Part shown: one piece after another, positions 24,363 through 35,155 of the stretch
How positions within the stretch are numbered: position 1 is the stretch's first letter
How the letters are laid out: each line of letters starts with the position of its first letter
Origin: Ichthyophonus hoferi
Lineage: Eukaryota; Opisthokonta; Ichthyosporea; Ichthyophonida; Ichthyophonidae
Length of the DNA: 64,000 nucleotides
NCBI GenBank assembly: GCA_002751075.1
Contig: NAOQ01000165.1
Coordinates: 58,297-122,296, forward strand
Reading direction: 5' to 3'
Translations under genes and position numbers: made by a program
Notes under the pieces: model-generated
What the model was told of the DNA's origin: nothing
The model's database searches: none
The model's input: only the letters and a program-made list of their open reading frames with translations

Positions 24363-27300
24363 TGCACGTAGTCATGGTAACACCGCCCCCCTTTGACCTA
24401 CCATAAGACCCCTTTTCTCCTTCTTTACCATCCTTCCCTTTCCTATATCTTCAGTTAATCGCACACTACCATCTAATCTACATTCCAATCTATTTTTTTT
24501 GGTCTTATTGATTAGTTCTTTCTTAAAACAATCATCTTCCTCATTTTTATTCTCATTATCCAAGTGGCTAGAATTTTTAATATCAGATTCTCCTTCTTTC
24601 TCATTAGTTGTTGGATGCCGATCGGATAGATTACTGGATGATGACGCGATTGCGGTAGTGATTGGTTTAGCCCTTTTAGCTTTATTTGGTTTAGCTTTGC
24701 TCATCTTGTTACTTAATTGATTAATATCATCCAATGATAACGCAGGAATATCATGCGATTCTGTAGTGGGGTTAATTTTAATTGGTACTTCATGTTCAAT
24801 CCCAATCGTTTCATTTTTTAATTCTATTGCAGATTTACTCCTCAATTTCAATCTTTTTCTTGTTGGTTCAGGGGGGTTGGTGTGCAATGTTTTCCTAGTC
24901 TGGTTATTAATCCCTGTATTTGATAGGTCAGTATCAGTCATGCATTCTGCGGTAGGTTGTAATTGAGGTACAGATTTTGACAATTCCAATTTTCTTTTCT
25001 TTCCTGCAATATTATTGGTCTGTTCTACCCCAAACACATTCTTCTCTGTCTTAATCTCTCTTTCCATAGGAAGTTGATTAACCAATTCCAATCTTGAGCT
25101 CTTTTCCTTTCTTTCTAATTGGTTATTAATCACTTGATCATTATCTTTATTATCCAATCTTCCTTCAGGATCTAGATCTAATTTCATTATCCTTCTCTTA
25201 TCGCCTTGTACCTTTACCTCAATATTTGCTTTCTTTGTCATTGTTAGTTTATGTTTCACTTCCCTCTCGTTTGTTTTCTTAATCAACGCTTTCTCTTTCT
25301 CTTTCTTCCTCTCCTTCTCCCTCTCCCTTTCCTTCTCCTCCTTCTCCTTCTCCTTCTCCTTCTCCTTCTCCTTCTCCTTCTCCTTCTCCTTCTCCTTCTC
25401 TTTCTCCTTCTCCATCTCCCTCTCCCTCTCCCTCTCCTCCTCTGCCTTTAGTAAAGTCTCTACCCCTTCCCATATCTGCTCCTGTTGTGTATTAACCACG
25501 TCCTCACAGAAACTATCCTTAGCTAAATACAACTCTTCGTGCTGCAAGGCCTGGGTATTAGTAAAACTCCCCTCGTTTATCCATGGTACTGTGTTTGAAT
25601 TTTCATCTCCATTTGAATTGCTTGACGGTCCTGACGGTTTGATTGGCGTAATACATGAAATTTGACTGGTCGGTGGGGTGCTTATGGAGGGTGAATGAGA
25701 TATCTCCCTAGATTTCTCGATGGATTCTGACGTTAGGATTGGTGAATTTCGGATAGGGGATGGGGTACATATAATAAGGCATGGTTCAGGTGTCGCCATT
25801 GGTGAATTTACAGGGGGGTGTATATTAGTGGAGGTTCTATGGGCAATTTTCGAGATATTTCGGGGTGTAATAGGGGAGGGAATAGTGAAACCATCCTTGT
25901 CTTTGTAAGGTGTAAATCTGTGAGGGGATTTATGACCGTAAGGATAGGGGGGTCTCTATAGGATAGGATAGGATGCTATATACTATATTGCAACCCAATA
26001 ATATAATATACCAGACCATGCTATACATGGAGTAACGTATATATTATATATCTATATATAGCCACCACTCACCATACATTACCTTGGTGCCCTCCCTGGT
26101 ACACTATGATCCACGGCTCCCTGCTGCAATATGATTGGATTAGACCTATATAGGACGTCATAGTATGTGTACAATTACTATTAATATACGCCTCATATAG
26201 GCTTGTCCAATTATATTACATTAATAAAAAGAGATAGGATACTATTTTCTTATATGTCGTGTCTGAGTTTATACTACTATACTTACTATATAACGTTATC
26301 TTACTACTATATAGGGCTATAATATTACTATTTAAGGCTATATTCTTATTATATAAGGTTATATTAATACCATATAAGGCTATATATACCTGGTCAAAGG
26401 GGTCGGAGTCAACCTCTAAGAATGTGGAGGATACTCCCTCGGATGATGATAGGTTGCTGTCTACTATAAGATAATATGGTTGGTTAGTATATTTTAAGAA
26501 AATAATGGGTAACCAGTAATGATGAACAATTAAAATATTCTATATATGCATATATAAATATTAGAATGTAATGTAATGTCATGGTATAAAATAGGGTAAT
26601 TATCTATAGTTAAAATGTTATAATTTAAAATGCAGTGGAGTGGCATATAATAGGATAATAGTATAGTTAAGCTAATATATATATATATTAAATACAATGT
26701 AATATTCTACTGTATAATATTCAATAATCTAAAAATAGATTAGTTGCAATCTCACTTCTTATTGGCGGGTTGTTATCGTTATATGAGATCTCTCCCTCGT
26801 CAACCAATACAAGTGGGGATCCCATCTCACTATCTGAGCTCTGGTTGGTGAAATCGCTTGATCTCTAAATATATGCATATGTTAGGTAGATGAGGGGTAT
26901 AGGTGATAGAGAGAGAGGGAGAGGGAGATATATGGTATATGGACAATATAATACACTATAATATAATAGTCACGTGACCCTTTATATAAACCATCCAATC
27001 ACCTGTACTTGTTGCACCTCACAGATTATTCCAGCAAATGAAATTATCAGAGGACTATCCATATAAGGCAAACAAACAACTTGATTTGCTATTAAATCAA
27101 TTGTCTTTCCTTTTTTGGTAACAATATACGTTCCATTGGTGCTTCCTATATCACAGAGAGAGAGAAACTCTGTATCGTTACCATATAAGGTTATTATAGC
27201 GTGATGCTTGGATACCTGTTGGATTTAATTGGCAGTAATAATTAGAGAGGGAGTTATTGTTCTCTGTCATTTTCCCCCTTTCCTTATTACCATATAGTGT

Positions 27301-28054
27301 CTATATATGGGCGTAGCATCCTCATAAGTGTGCAGAGAATATCGTATACCGTAGATAATATATTATTGTACTATAGTATATTGAATTCTATTATACTATA
27401 TTATATTATATTATATTATATTATATTACAATGTATTATATTATATCATGTCATATCAATATGTACTTTTTAAAAAAATATATATGTATATACACAGTCT
27501 ATACAATTCCCAATAAATACTTATTCTAATTACGAGGATTGTCTCCTTCTCCCCCTCTCTCTCTCCTCTTTTTCCCTCTCCTATCTCCTTCTCACACTCT
27601 CTCCCAGCTTTATCCTAATAAATTCTAATGTAAGTTATAGTATGTCTAGAGATAGACAGTGTGTACATGTATATTAGGTATACCTGTGTATATCTGTATA
27701 AATATTTATCTTCTTGCATATATATGTGTGTGCTTGTGTGCCGGAAAAAAAGCATGAGAAAAAAAGAATGAGGAAAAAAAGAAAAAGAGAAACAAAAAAA
27801 AAGAAAATATAAACTATCACCCACACATTCTCTTTCCTACCTACCTGTCTACTATTCAAATAAACATCACTCATCCCATTCCTTCCTACTCGATTCTCTC
27901 CATTATATAGCATATACTCTTTCCCTTCCCCTGTTCTTAGGAGGGCAATAGGATGTTCTCTCTCTATTTTTTTATGTTCTTGCGAGCCAAAGGTAAAGGT
28001 ATAATCACTTTTATTTAATGTTAGGGTAGGGGTTGTGTCTCCATTGATTGCCAT
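21940..28054 (-). CDS. MDC1: MDC1-like DNA-damage checkpoint mediator (FHA + tandem BRCT)
   Basis: Twelve exons: 28054-27845, 27215-27003, 26864-26756, 26463-26390, 26123-26083, 25917-24402, 24064-23993, 23639-23496, 23283-23160, 22937-22798, 22385-22286, 21974-21940. Length is about 925 aa and all junction phases agree. The N-terminal FHA domain has NRVGRN, SKHH (72-75) and STNG (95-98), the phosphothreonine contacts. A long disordered middle is coded mostly by one 1.5-kb exon; it holds an (EK)n charged stretch coded by a GGAGAA microsatellite. The C-terminal BRCT pair starts with RIMFTGTTP (T and G of the phosphate pocket), continues with HIVTNQIKRTVKFLAGL (the pocket Lys) and the linker KTFNMSLTTSLERA, and BRCT2 ends ELILSGVLHQEF, close to human MDC1. 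Family role: binds phosphorylated H2AX at breaks and recruits repair factors. The last exon is uncertain: the frame could instead read through a (TTA)n array to 21888. Confidence 0.9.
22004..22270. repeat. (TAA)n microsatellite in the last MDC1 intron
   Basis: About 260 bases of TAA/TAG/CAA triplets. On the minus strand all three phases are stop-free (poly-Leu, Ile or Tyr), which makes false long frames. A donor at 22285 (GTAATA) and an acceptor CACCCACAG ending at 21975 place it in an intron. Confidence 0.85.
23670..23860. repeat. (TATAG)n pentanucleotide array in MDC1 intron 7
   Basis: Imperfect TATAG/TATAC pentamers between the two exons coding BRCT1. Same period-5 class as at 9600, 16980, 50080, 56570 and 62650. 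Confidence 0.85.
26275..26385. repeat. ~27-base tandem repeat in MDC1 intron 4
   Basis: Four imperfect units of TATAAGGCTATATTATTA next to the donor of exon 4 (26390). The last unit runs up to the splice donor itself, as with other exon-edge duplications in this window. Confidence 0.6.
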
Positions 28055-28960
28055 GGTGATAGTAGCACTAGCAGCAAGAGTGTGGAATATAGTGCAATAG
28101 TTGAATTCAGACAGGAGGAACGTAGAGAAGAAGGATCTTTATAAAAATATATATAGTACAGTCCAATACAGTTATATTACAATATAGGCATATAGGTAGA
28201 TATATAGAGAGGTATAGCTATATTACAGTATAGGCATGTACATAGGTATATATATGTATAAGCAGACGTATAATGAGATATATAATATGTATATATTAAG
28301 ATAAAACTATAGGTTGTAGCATTAAGTTATATACTATTTTGCATGTATAATATAGATAGCATAGTATTCCGGTTACGTATTACGTATTACTTTGGTATGA
28401 TGTATGCATATACTAATATATTATAATGCATTATATATTACAGCAAATAGATTCAAAAATGATATATGTACGTGGTATTCCCGCGTGATATCACAGTAAT
28501 TACTATGATAATAATACTATTATATCACAAAATTTATTATCTATTATCTTATATAGTATTATCGGTTCTGTTTATTTGCTTTTACATTATACTGCATTAT
28601 TCAAACCATAATATATATATATAAGATTACATCACATGGTATTCCCGCGCGGCCCCACCGCAGTACTAACCACGTCCATAGCAGTTTAATTTCTCATATT
28701 GAACGAGACGGTGCATTCTGCTAGGTATGGCCGTCACCGAATGATAAAGCCATATTCAAAGTATAAATGTCATCTTAAAATACAATATTAATAAATCCAT
28801 AATGAATCCTATACAGATCAGATAAAATCGAGTATTTTCTACAAGGTATGGCCGTAGCCAAATGATAAAGCTAGACTAAAATTATAAAAGCTAATGTATG
28901 TTTTGTGACATGCTACATATAAGTGTATTGTATAATATTGTATTGTATTTTATTCATTAT
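28055..28960. other. MDC1 upstream flank with short internal duplications
   Basis: No gene seen. It contains pairs of short repeats: GGTATTCCCGCG at 28472 and 28639, and GGTATGGCCGT with AATGATAAAGC at about 28716-28750 and 28845-28870. These may belong to the terminal part of the retroelement remnant just downstream. Confidence 0.45.
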
Positions 28961-28969
28961 AGACTCGTA

Positions 28970-29150
28970 TAAATATGCTCCAAGCGGCACCCATCAGGAT
29001 CTTGGTAAGTAGATCGGCAGCATTCAATTTGGTGTTGACATATTCAAGTATAATTCCACCATTTCACCATTGGCTACTTTTTCCTGTGCACAACACTGGC
29101 GTAATGCAATGTGTTGGGTCCTAGAACCAAATGAATCCTCGAAAATTGCT
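28970..29150 (-). mobile_element. Ty1/copia-type LTR retrotransposon fossil (pol end)
   Basis: Minus-strand homology to the C-terminal end of copia-type RNase H, around the conserved EYVNTKLNAADLLTKIL region that closes copia polyproteins. Only about 180 bases are recognisable, the fragment is broken and clearly incomplete, and no capsid, integrase or reverse-transcriptase part was found. The repeated segments at 28470-28880 lie where a 3' LTR would be expected, but I could not prove LTR ends. Probably old. Confidence 0.6.
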
Positions 29151-30800
29151 TTTTAAAAGGGTAGTTTTTCAATATAGTATATTAATGTGTGCAAAAAATT
29201 GGTTCATAGATTATTGATTAATAGAAATAAGAAAACAGACTAGTTTTGGCAACCTTCGGTCTTAAGTGCTTTTTAAAATCTAAATAAGTAAGTGTAATGA
29301 ATTATTTTTTGCGAGTGGGAATATCCTGTTAAATACTCAAACTAGAAATGGCGATGATCTAATTAAAACATTATTTTTAAAGATTGAATCCAACAATTTG
29401 ATTTGCTAAATGCATGGTCACCAAATGACCTTGTAATGCAGATGACGCTGGTGTTTCAAGTAATTAAGGTATATAACGGCTCAGCCTAAGTGTTTTAGAT
29501 TTAGGAGCATATTAGATTCATATAATTAAGTAAATTGTCTGCCACATACTTTGTACACATTATGTACACAGTATACATTGTTTGGGCGAGATGCTCCACT
29601 GTCAGTATTTGATATTTTATCCGACGGTGCCACAATGATTGGCTGTAGATCATTAGATCAATGTGATCATACTATCTACTGATTAGGTCATATAAAATGC
29701 AACCTCCGGGGTATTTATTATGGCGGTACCAAAATAGAACTCCTAGTTTGTCATGTTCTAAAAAAAACTTGGCAAAAAAATTTTTTTTTCTCATGTAGAA
29801 TTTCACTTTGTAATTAAAATATACAATACAATACATGCAGACTATAATTTCCTGCTTTTTTCTTTTCTTTTCCAAGTGCGTACAATCTAGATTTTTATAA
29901 AGGGTAGTATTTGTTTGTATGGGGGTTATTTAGCACGAAGTAATTAAGAACTATCGATGCCGGGTTTAAATTTTGATTAGGGTTACAAATTTCCTAATTA
30001 GTTGGTTTATTTCATTTAGGTCTTTTGTTGGTAAAAAAATATATATCTTGTTATTTTGATTTTCTATAATTTATTTGTTCTTTCAAATTTTAATGACTGA
30101 ATAACCTTTATTTTTTATTTTTCATCCTGTTACTGGCTCGATAAGATTATATTTAAATGTGGGGTTCGTTTGAGTCTTTTACCAGTTAGATTTCACATAG
30201 CCAAGATACACAACATGGTATTTTTCCTTTCCCCACATCTATTATTAGATGATCTGTGAGAAAAAAAAACATAAATAAAGAGACAAAAATTATAGATAAT
30301 TGAGAAATGCTCCCACATGTGTGAAAGCAAATATAGCGTGCGTAACATATTCGGACCGGATAGTGGAAGAGTACTCGTCTTAACATGGATGCTGACGCAA
30401 CGGCAATCTAAAACGGCTTATTATGTGTAGTCGTGGACCTCTCAAATTTAACATAACCATCTTGGATTGGCATTTGACACCAATAGGTTCTTCTTTACTA
30501 TTTATAGAGTTATTCGGAAAGGGAAAACGATCGAAGGCATCATCTAAATATAATCTTGCAAGATCATCCATTAAAATATAATGACGTATAGGCCAATCAA
30601 CATTTATTATTAAACCCTACAGATCAATTAAATATCTATGGGTATTTCCCCATTGCGCAAAACACCCCCACTATAGCTTTGTTTGTTGTGGTGGGGTAGA
30701 TTTCGCACCAGCACATAAATGTACAATCCTAATATAAATATAAATACGTGGTGTTGTATTTAGTCAATACAGCTTTTTCAAAGTCATTTTAACTGGCATA
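29151..30800. other. Intergenic DNA
   Basis: AT-rich, with no supported gene. The stretch 30400-30500 resembles 63735-63830 (TGGCTTATTAT, then ATCTTGGATTGGC-like, then ACACCAATAG), suggesting another low-copy repeat. Upstream of 30801 a TATA-like AATATAAATATAAATA lies about 60 bases before the peptide gene's ATG. Confidence 0.45.
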
Positions 30801-31467
30801 ATGAAGTTCGCTTACCCTTTTTTAGTTGCATCCGTCGTTGCCATGAGTATGTATCAGTCTAAAGCGTTATTTTAGTTTAATCTGTACACATAAATTTTGT
30901 TTATCATAAACAAAGCTCATTATTGACCTAATATATACGCAGGCGTTTAAATGTTCTTTAAATGATAACCCTGAAAGTTGAGCTGCAAGATTCTGTATTA
31001 CTAGTAGCACAGATTAATCCCTTAAAGAATTCTCTACACATAGACACGTGTATCTATATAGGTAGATGTACAATATTGTCATGTATCATGTTATGTATCA
31101 TTTAAAAGAAGTTCAAAAATTTACATGTGTATGTAGTGCTTATTTTCCAACTTCATATCTAGTATTTTTACTATTGATAGTACTATTATACCATTAATAT
31201 AGTAAATACTTTACTTGTCTAATACTACTAATTCTATCTACAGCGAGTGCCGAGCCCACCCCGAACCCTAATTGTCCAGAAAATTTTGGTCCCTCATTCA
31301 GTGGTCAACCATGCGATATGGAAAAACAACCTGAATGCCACTATCAATTCAATAGGTCCAAGTGTAACTGCCACGGTTCTTTGGAGGATGTAGTTTTACT
31401 GTCAGGTTTTTGCCAGGAGAGTAGGTGGCATATTCCACGAGCTTGCACAAGCGCTTGCGCAAAGTGA
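30801..31467 (+). CDS. Small secreted cysteine-rich peptide precursor
   Basis: Two exons, 30801-30846 and 31244-31467, joined in phase 1 (donor GTATGT, acceptor TCTATCTACAG), giving 89 aa and a TGA stop. Exon 1 codes most of a clear signal peptide, MKFAYPFLVASVVAM, with likely cleavage after TSA (residue 18). The mature part of about 71 aa starts EPTPNPNCPENF and has eight cysteines with spacing C-x12-C-x7-C-x8-C-x-C-x13-C-x10-C-x3-C, ending CTSACAK. Four disulfides are likely. There is no transmembrane segment, no dibasic processing site before the core, and no family I recognise. Splitting the signal sequence into its own exon is typical of secreted peptide genes. A TATA-like stretch precedes it. 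Role unknown: structural, defence or signalling are all possible. Confidence 0.75.
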
Positions 31468-31689
31468 ATGGAGAAGGAGAGGGAGGATGAAGATGATGGA
31501 TGACTTTATGAGCACTGGATGCCATAGTGCTCTTAAGAATACCGTTCATTGTGTAGTTTTTTGCTAATCAACCATCTGTTACGATTGTTAATACACTAAA
31601 TGCATTACTGTCTCGGGATACATACCATCTTGATAATAATTGAGATGAGCCGTAATATGCCGAAAATAAAATAAATGGGATATATGATA

Positions 31690-31765
31690 TGAATACCTGC
31701 AATCTATTAAGAATAATACGTGTATCTGTTGTACTGAGCCCGACAGTTGTCATCACGTAGCCTAC
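31690..31765 (-). pseudogene. Family B ORFan, 3' fragment B4
   Basis: Short minus-strand remnant around LSTTDTRIILN that matches the end of the open family B copy (LGTTDTNPIFY) at 46895-47368. The rest is not recognisable. Confidence 0.4.
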
Positions 31766-31868
31766 AGACGCTCTGAAGACAATTACCAAATAGAACTGAG
31801 TAACATTAATACAAGTTTATTCCAATAAGTGCGTGAAGCTTATTAAGTATAACATGTAATAAAAGGTT

Positions 31869-31940
31869 GGGGAGTTCCGGGAATTGAACCCGGGACCTCT
31901 CGTACCCTAAACGAGAATCATACCACTAGACCAAACTCCC
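31869..31940 (-). tRNA. tRNA-Pro (AGG)
   Basis: A 72-base cloverleaf without intron. Acceptor stem is GGGAGTT/AACTCCC. The D arm contains TGGTCTAGTGG (A box). The anticodon stem CTCGT/ACGAG encloses loop TTAGGGT with anticodon AGG. The T arm is GGTCCCGGGTTCAATTCCCGG (B box GGTTCAATTCC), with discriminator C. It closely resembles eukaryotic cytosolic tRNA-Pro. A short T-run just downstream on the minus strand can end Pol III transcription. Confidence 0.97.
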
Positions 31941-33340
31941 ATTCTACATACTGCGTACAAATGTAGTATATAAATATTACTATACTAAAGTTTATAACAA
32001 TATAACATTTGATTGCATGATAATAGAGAATATGTTGCTATTTTATTATGTTAATAAAATGATATGATAGGGCCATAATATTAATATAGTAGATAATGAA
32101 AATTAACTAAGTGCATACATAAATAACTTATTATTTTAACAGTCATATGATAGGTCTAGAACTCCATTTTAAATACCTCCTGCCTAAGATAATCCTGCTA
32201 TCTTGTTTAATAATAAAATCATGTCTTAGCATATCGGTACTCGGTGTATGGAAAGGGTCATTTTGAAACGCCCCTTAATTCAACATTTCCTCTCCTTATA
32301 AACGAATACACAGTGGAAAGAACGCTCCGGCGTTTCGACTATTATTAGTTCCAGCGCAAAGATTATTTGTTTTTTGGTTCGCCCGATTAGCTTAAATAAA
32401 TTAGAAATATATCGATTCGTTCAGCTGTTCTCTTAAATACTATTCACCAGTAGACCACCAGTATTATAGTTTAATCAATCGATTGCAATTCATTCATGTA
32501 ATTAAATACCTCTAAACCACCAATTCACTTACGATATATTTATGCACAAATAAATAAGAACACAAACAAATAAAAAAAATTAACCAATTAACCATAAACT
32601 ATAAATAATAAACCATCAATGAACAAATAAAACAAATGAATATAATTTTGCCATTAAAAGCATCAAAATGTGTTATTTTAATCGGTGTGTTCAAAGATAC
32701 GATTTCACATTGAGATCTGAATAAGCAGAGGTATTAATGATTGAAAGCCATTCTCTAAAATATATTTAGAAATCCATGGCCAAATATTTGGCATTGGAAT
32801 GGTTTTTTAATAATTTATACTTACTTACTAGTAAGTTATAATTATGATTTATAGAAAGTATTTCTAGATAACGCCCCTCAAGGTTCAGATTGTATTTTTT
32901 ACCTTATATGGTGTGGTAAATAGTATATGTAAACTATCATTTTAACGTATAATTGCTGAAGTATTTCGGCCCCTACAAGTAGTAGGCTGTATACTTCATA
33001 ATGTCTTGTACGAAAACCCGTTGTCTATTGTTTGTTTTGCCTTGTACCTCTAAATATTCAATAGCATTTACAATAAGGTATCAATCAGTTTGAAAGAGTT
33101 AGAGATTAAATAATGTCAATTGATTAAGTAAATGATGACTATGATAATTAGATAGCTTTTAAAAATACGTAGTGATACATGATACAAACAAGATATTTAG
33201 CGACAGAATGATTCGTTAAATAATTATTGGAAAATATGTTGCTAACACTGTTTGAGAGAACCTTTAAATGGGGCTATACGTATCTCTAGTGTCTATCACA
33301 AGCTAAACTAGTATTGACCTGGCCAACAACTATATAACCA
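31941..33340. other. Intergenic DNA
   Basis: No gene recognised. AT-rich with many CCAAT/ATTGG pentamers. Confidence 0.5.
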
Positions 33341-33367
33341 GTATCCACAGACTTGGTTTGTATCAGA

Positions 33368-33778
33368 TTATGTAGTAGTTCTAGTGACTTGTCTACACTT
33401 GTTGGGGTCTCCAAGTGATTGTTTTATAATAATTAGTTTCACCAAACCAGTGGTAGTAATAGCTACTAGTTCGGATCTGTCATTAAGGCTCAGTTGTTGT
33501 GGTAGAGGTTCTATAGAAGGCCCATATACCGAATATCTAATTAACTTGTTATAGTAATTATAACTCTGTTCTAATTCAGAAGGAATCAATGATTTGATTC
33601 GCTTAGGTGCGAATGGAGACATTGCACAATAAGATTCATCAGTAAGGGGTAATATATTACGATGTAAATAATAACCATTATCACTATTTAATGTTTTTAA
33701 GCCGTTCTTTAAGTTTTGAACAAGTGAGAGATCTGGACACTGATTATCATATGTAAGTGCCAATGGTAGATTAGACAT
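33368..33778 (-). CDS. Family A ORFan, open copy A2
   Basis: Open frame of 136 codons from MSNLPLALTYD to RQVTRTTT. I recognise no domain. It has relatives in this window at 2020-2418 and 46050-46490, all on the minus strand, both more decayed. Conserved islands are MSNLPLA, PLTDESYCAM, PFAPKRIKSLIPSE, a YNYYNKL-type Tyr cluster, NDRSELVAITTTGLVK, and a C-terminal Thr-rich tail. Upstream in frame lies a hydrophobic stretch (CFAFNYIYVITISLLM), so the true start may be further 5' and the product may be secreted or membrane-anchored, with MSNLPLA near the end of a signal sequence. Sequence conservation between copies at the amino-acid level suggests the family once coded protein. Whether this copy is expressed is unknown. 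Confidence 0.45.
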   Translation of the reverse strand: MSNLPLALTYDNQCPDLSLVQNLKNGLKTLNSDNGYYLHRNILPLTDESYCAMSPFAPKRIKSLIPSELEQSYNYYNKLIRYSVYGPSIEPLPQQLSLNDRSELVAITTTGLVKLIIIKQSLGDPNKCRQVTRTTT

Positions 33779-33939
33779 TACAATAACGATATGGTTATCA
33801 CATATATATAATTAAATGCAAAGCATTTGTGTGTGTTACGAGAACTTTGTATTTTTTCTACTGATACCGTATATGTATGAGTGGGTCCAGTGTTACTGCG
33901 TATTTGTAAGCAGCACTCTTTATTATTTACTTTTGTTTT

Positions 33940-34160
33940 TTTTATACTTCATATTACTGCCATTTCTAACTTTTGGTTAACACCAATGTATCTAGGTTCA
34001 ATAACTTAAATGAAACCAATTATAAATGTTCTTATTGCCTAATACAACTCATGAAAGGTCATAGAGACCTACTAGGATTGTTTGATCCTATCTTGATAAG
34101 GCTATACTAGTGTTTCTTTATTTGATTGGCTTATTGGCTAATATAATTGTAATGCACCAA
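33940..34160 (-). repeat. Conserved 5' block shared by families A and B (copy A2)
   Basis: Contains GGTGTTAACC, TATAATTGGTTTC and CAATCCTAGTAGGTCTC on the minus strand, in the same order and spacing as at 2979-3200, 46.67-46.83 kb and 47.34-47.56 kb. Confidence 0.55.
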
Positions 34161-35155
34161 TGATCAGAATTTGAATGCTTACAATTGCAAACTTGCAAAC
34201 ATAACATCAAGTCTTGGCTTTTTAGAGCATATTTTGAATATAGTCTTGTGCGTGCTCAAAGCCTATAAAACATTTAGTTAGCTCATTAAAAGATTTACTT
34301 TTCTATTGGAATAAAAATATCCAATAGAAATACGTATTTAAGAAAGCCTACCTTTTGATCACCAATTAGAAGCAATTACAAACCGTCTATTGAAATATTA
34401 GTGGTTTGTACTTTGGTGCGCTTATAATTCACACCAAATTTATATCTTATAATAAAAAATTAACAGATTACATACTAAATAATTTATTTGTTACATTTTC
34501 ATCGGTCTAACAGGATTATCATAGAATTAAACATAAAATAAACACATTTAATTATCTCTACCAAATCAATGACTAATAATTATATCCCTTTAGTTATTAC
34601 TACATCTGTTCTATTCAATTTAATTATTAATATTATTATGTACAACCTAAGGCGTCCTATATATTTGTATGTGTGGATTTATAAATGTCTCTATTTTTAG
34701 CATTACCGTTTTTCCTATCAGTTCACCATTCCCCGCTGAATATCCATTTCAGTTCCCATGCGCACATTGGCTGACTAAGTGGTGTCTAAGTATTATAGCA
34801 ATGGTTACGACATGATTGGAGATATGGTAGTGTGTATTATGCTGAGTATGAAAAGGGGAGGGTTGTCGTGTGCATATAAGAGGAATATTGTATAAGGATG
34901 TTTATACAGGTAACCAGGTATAGTATATAATAAACCTTCGTTATAAGGCAAAAACTAATATAAAGAAAAAGACATACATGTATAGATATTTACACGGTGA
35001 TAGAATATTAGTGTGCCTCTGTATATGTATGACTAGGTATGATTATATTATATTACGGTTATATTCCTTTAGTCCGGCAGTCCTAGTATATATAGAACAT
35101 AATAATAAAATATTAAATAGTATTCTATAATATACGATGTATACCAAAACAAAAT
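34161..35155. other. Intergenic DNA, 3' flank of zinc-finger gene
   Basis: No gene recognised. AT-rich. Confidence 0.5.

Noticed and set aside
24499-25473. Antisense frames over the MDC1 central exon
   Set aside because: Shadows of the MDC1 coding strand and its CTCCTT repeat.
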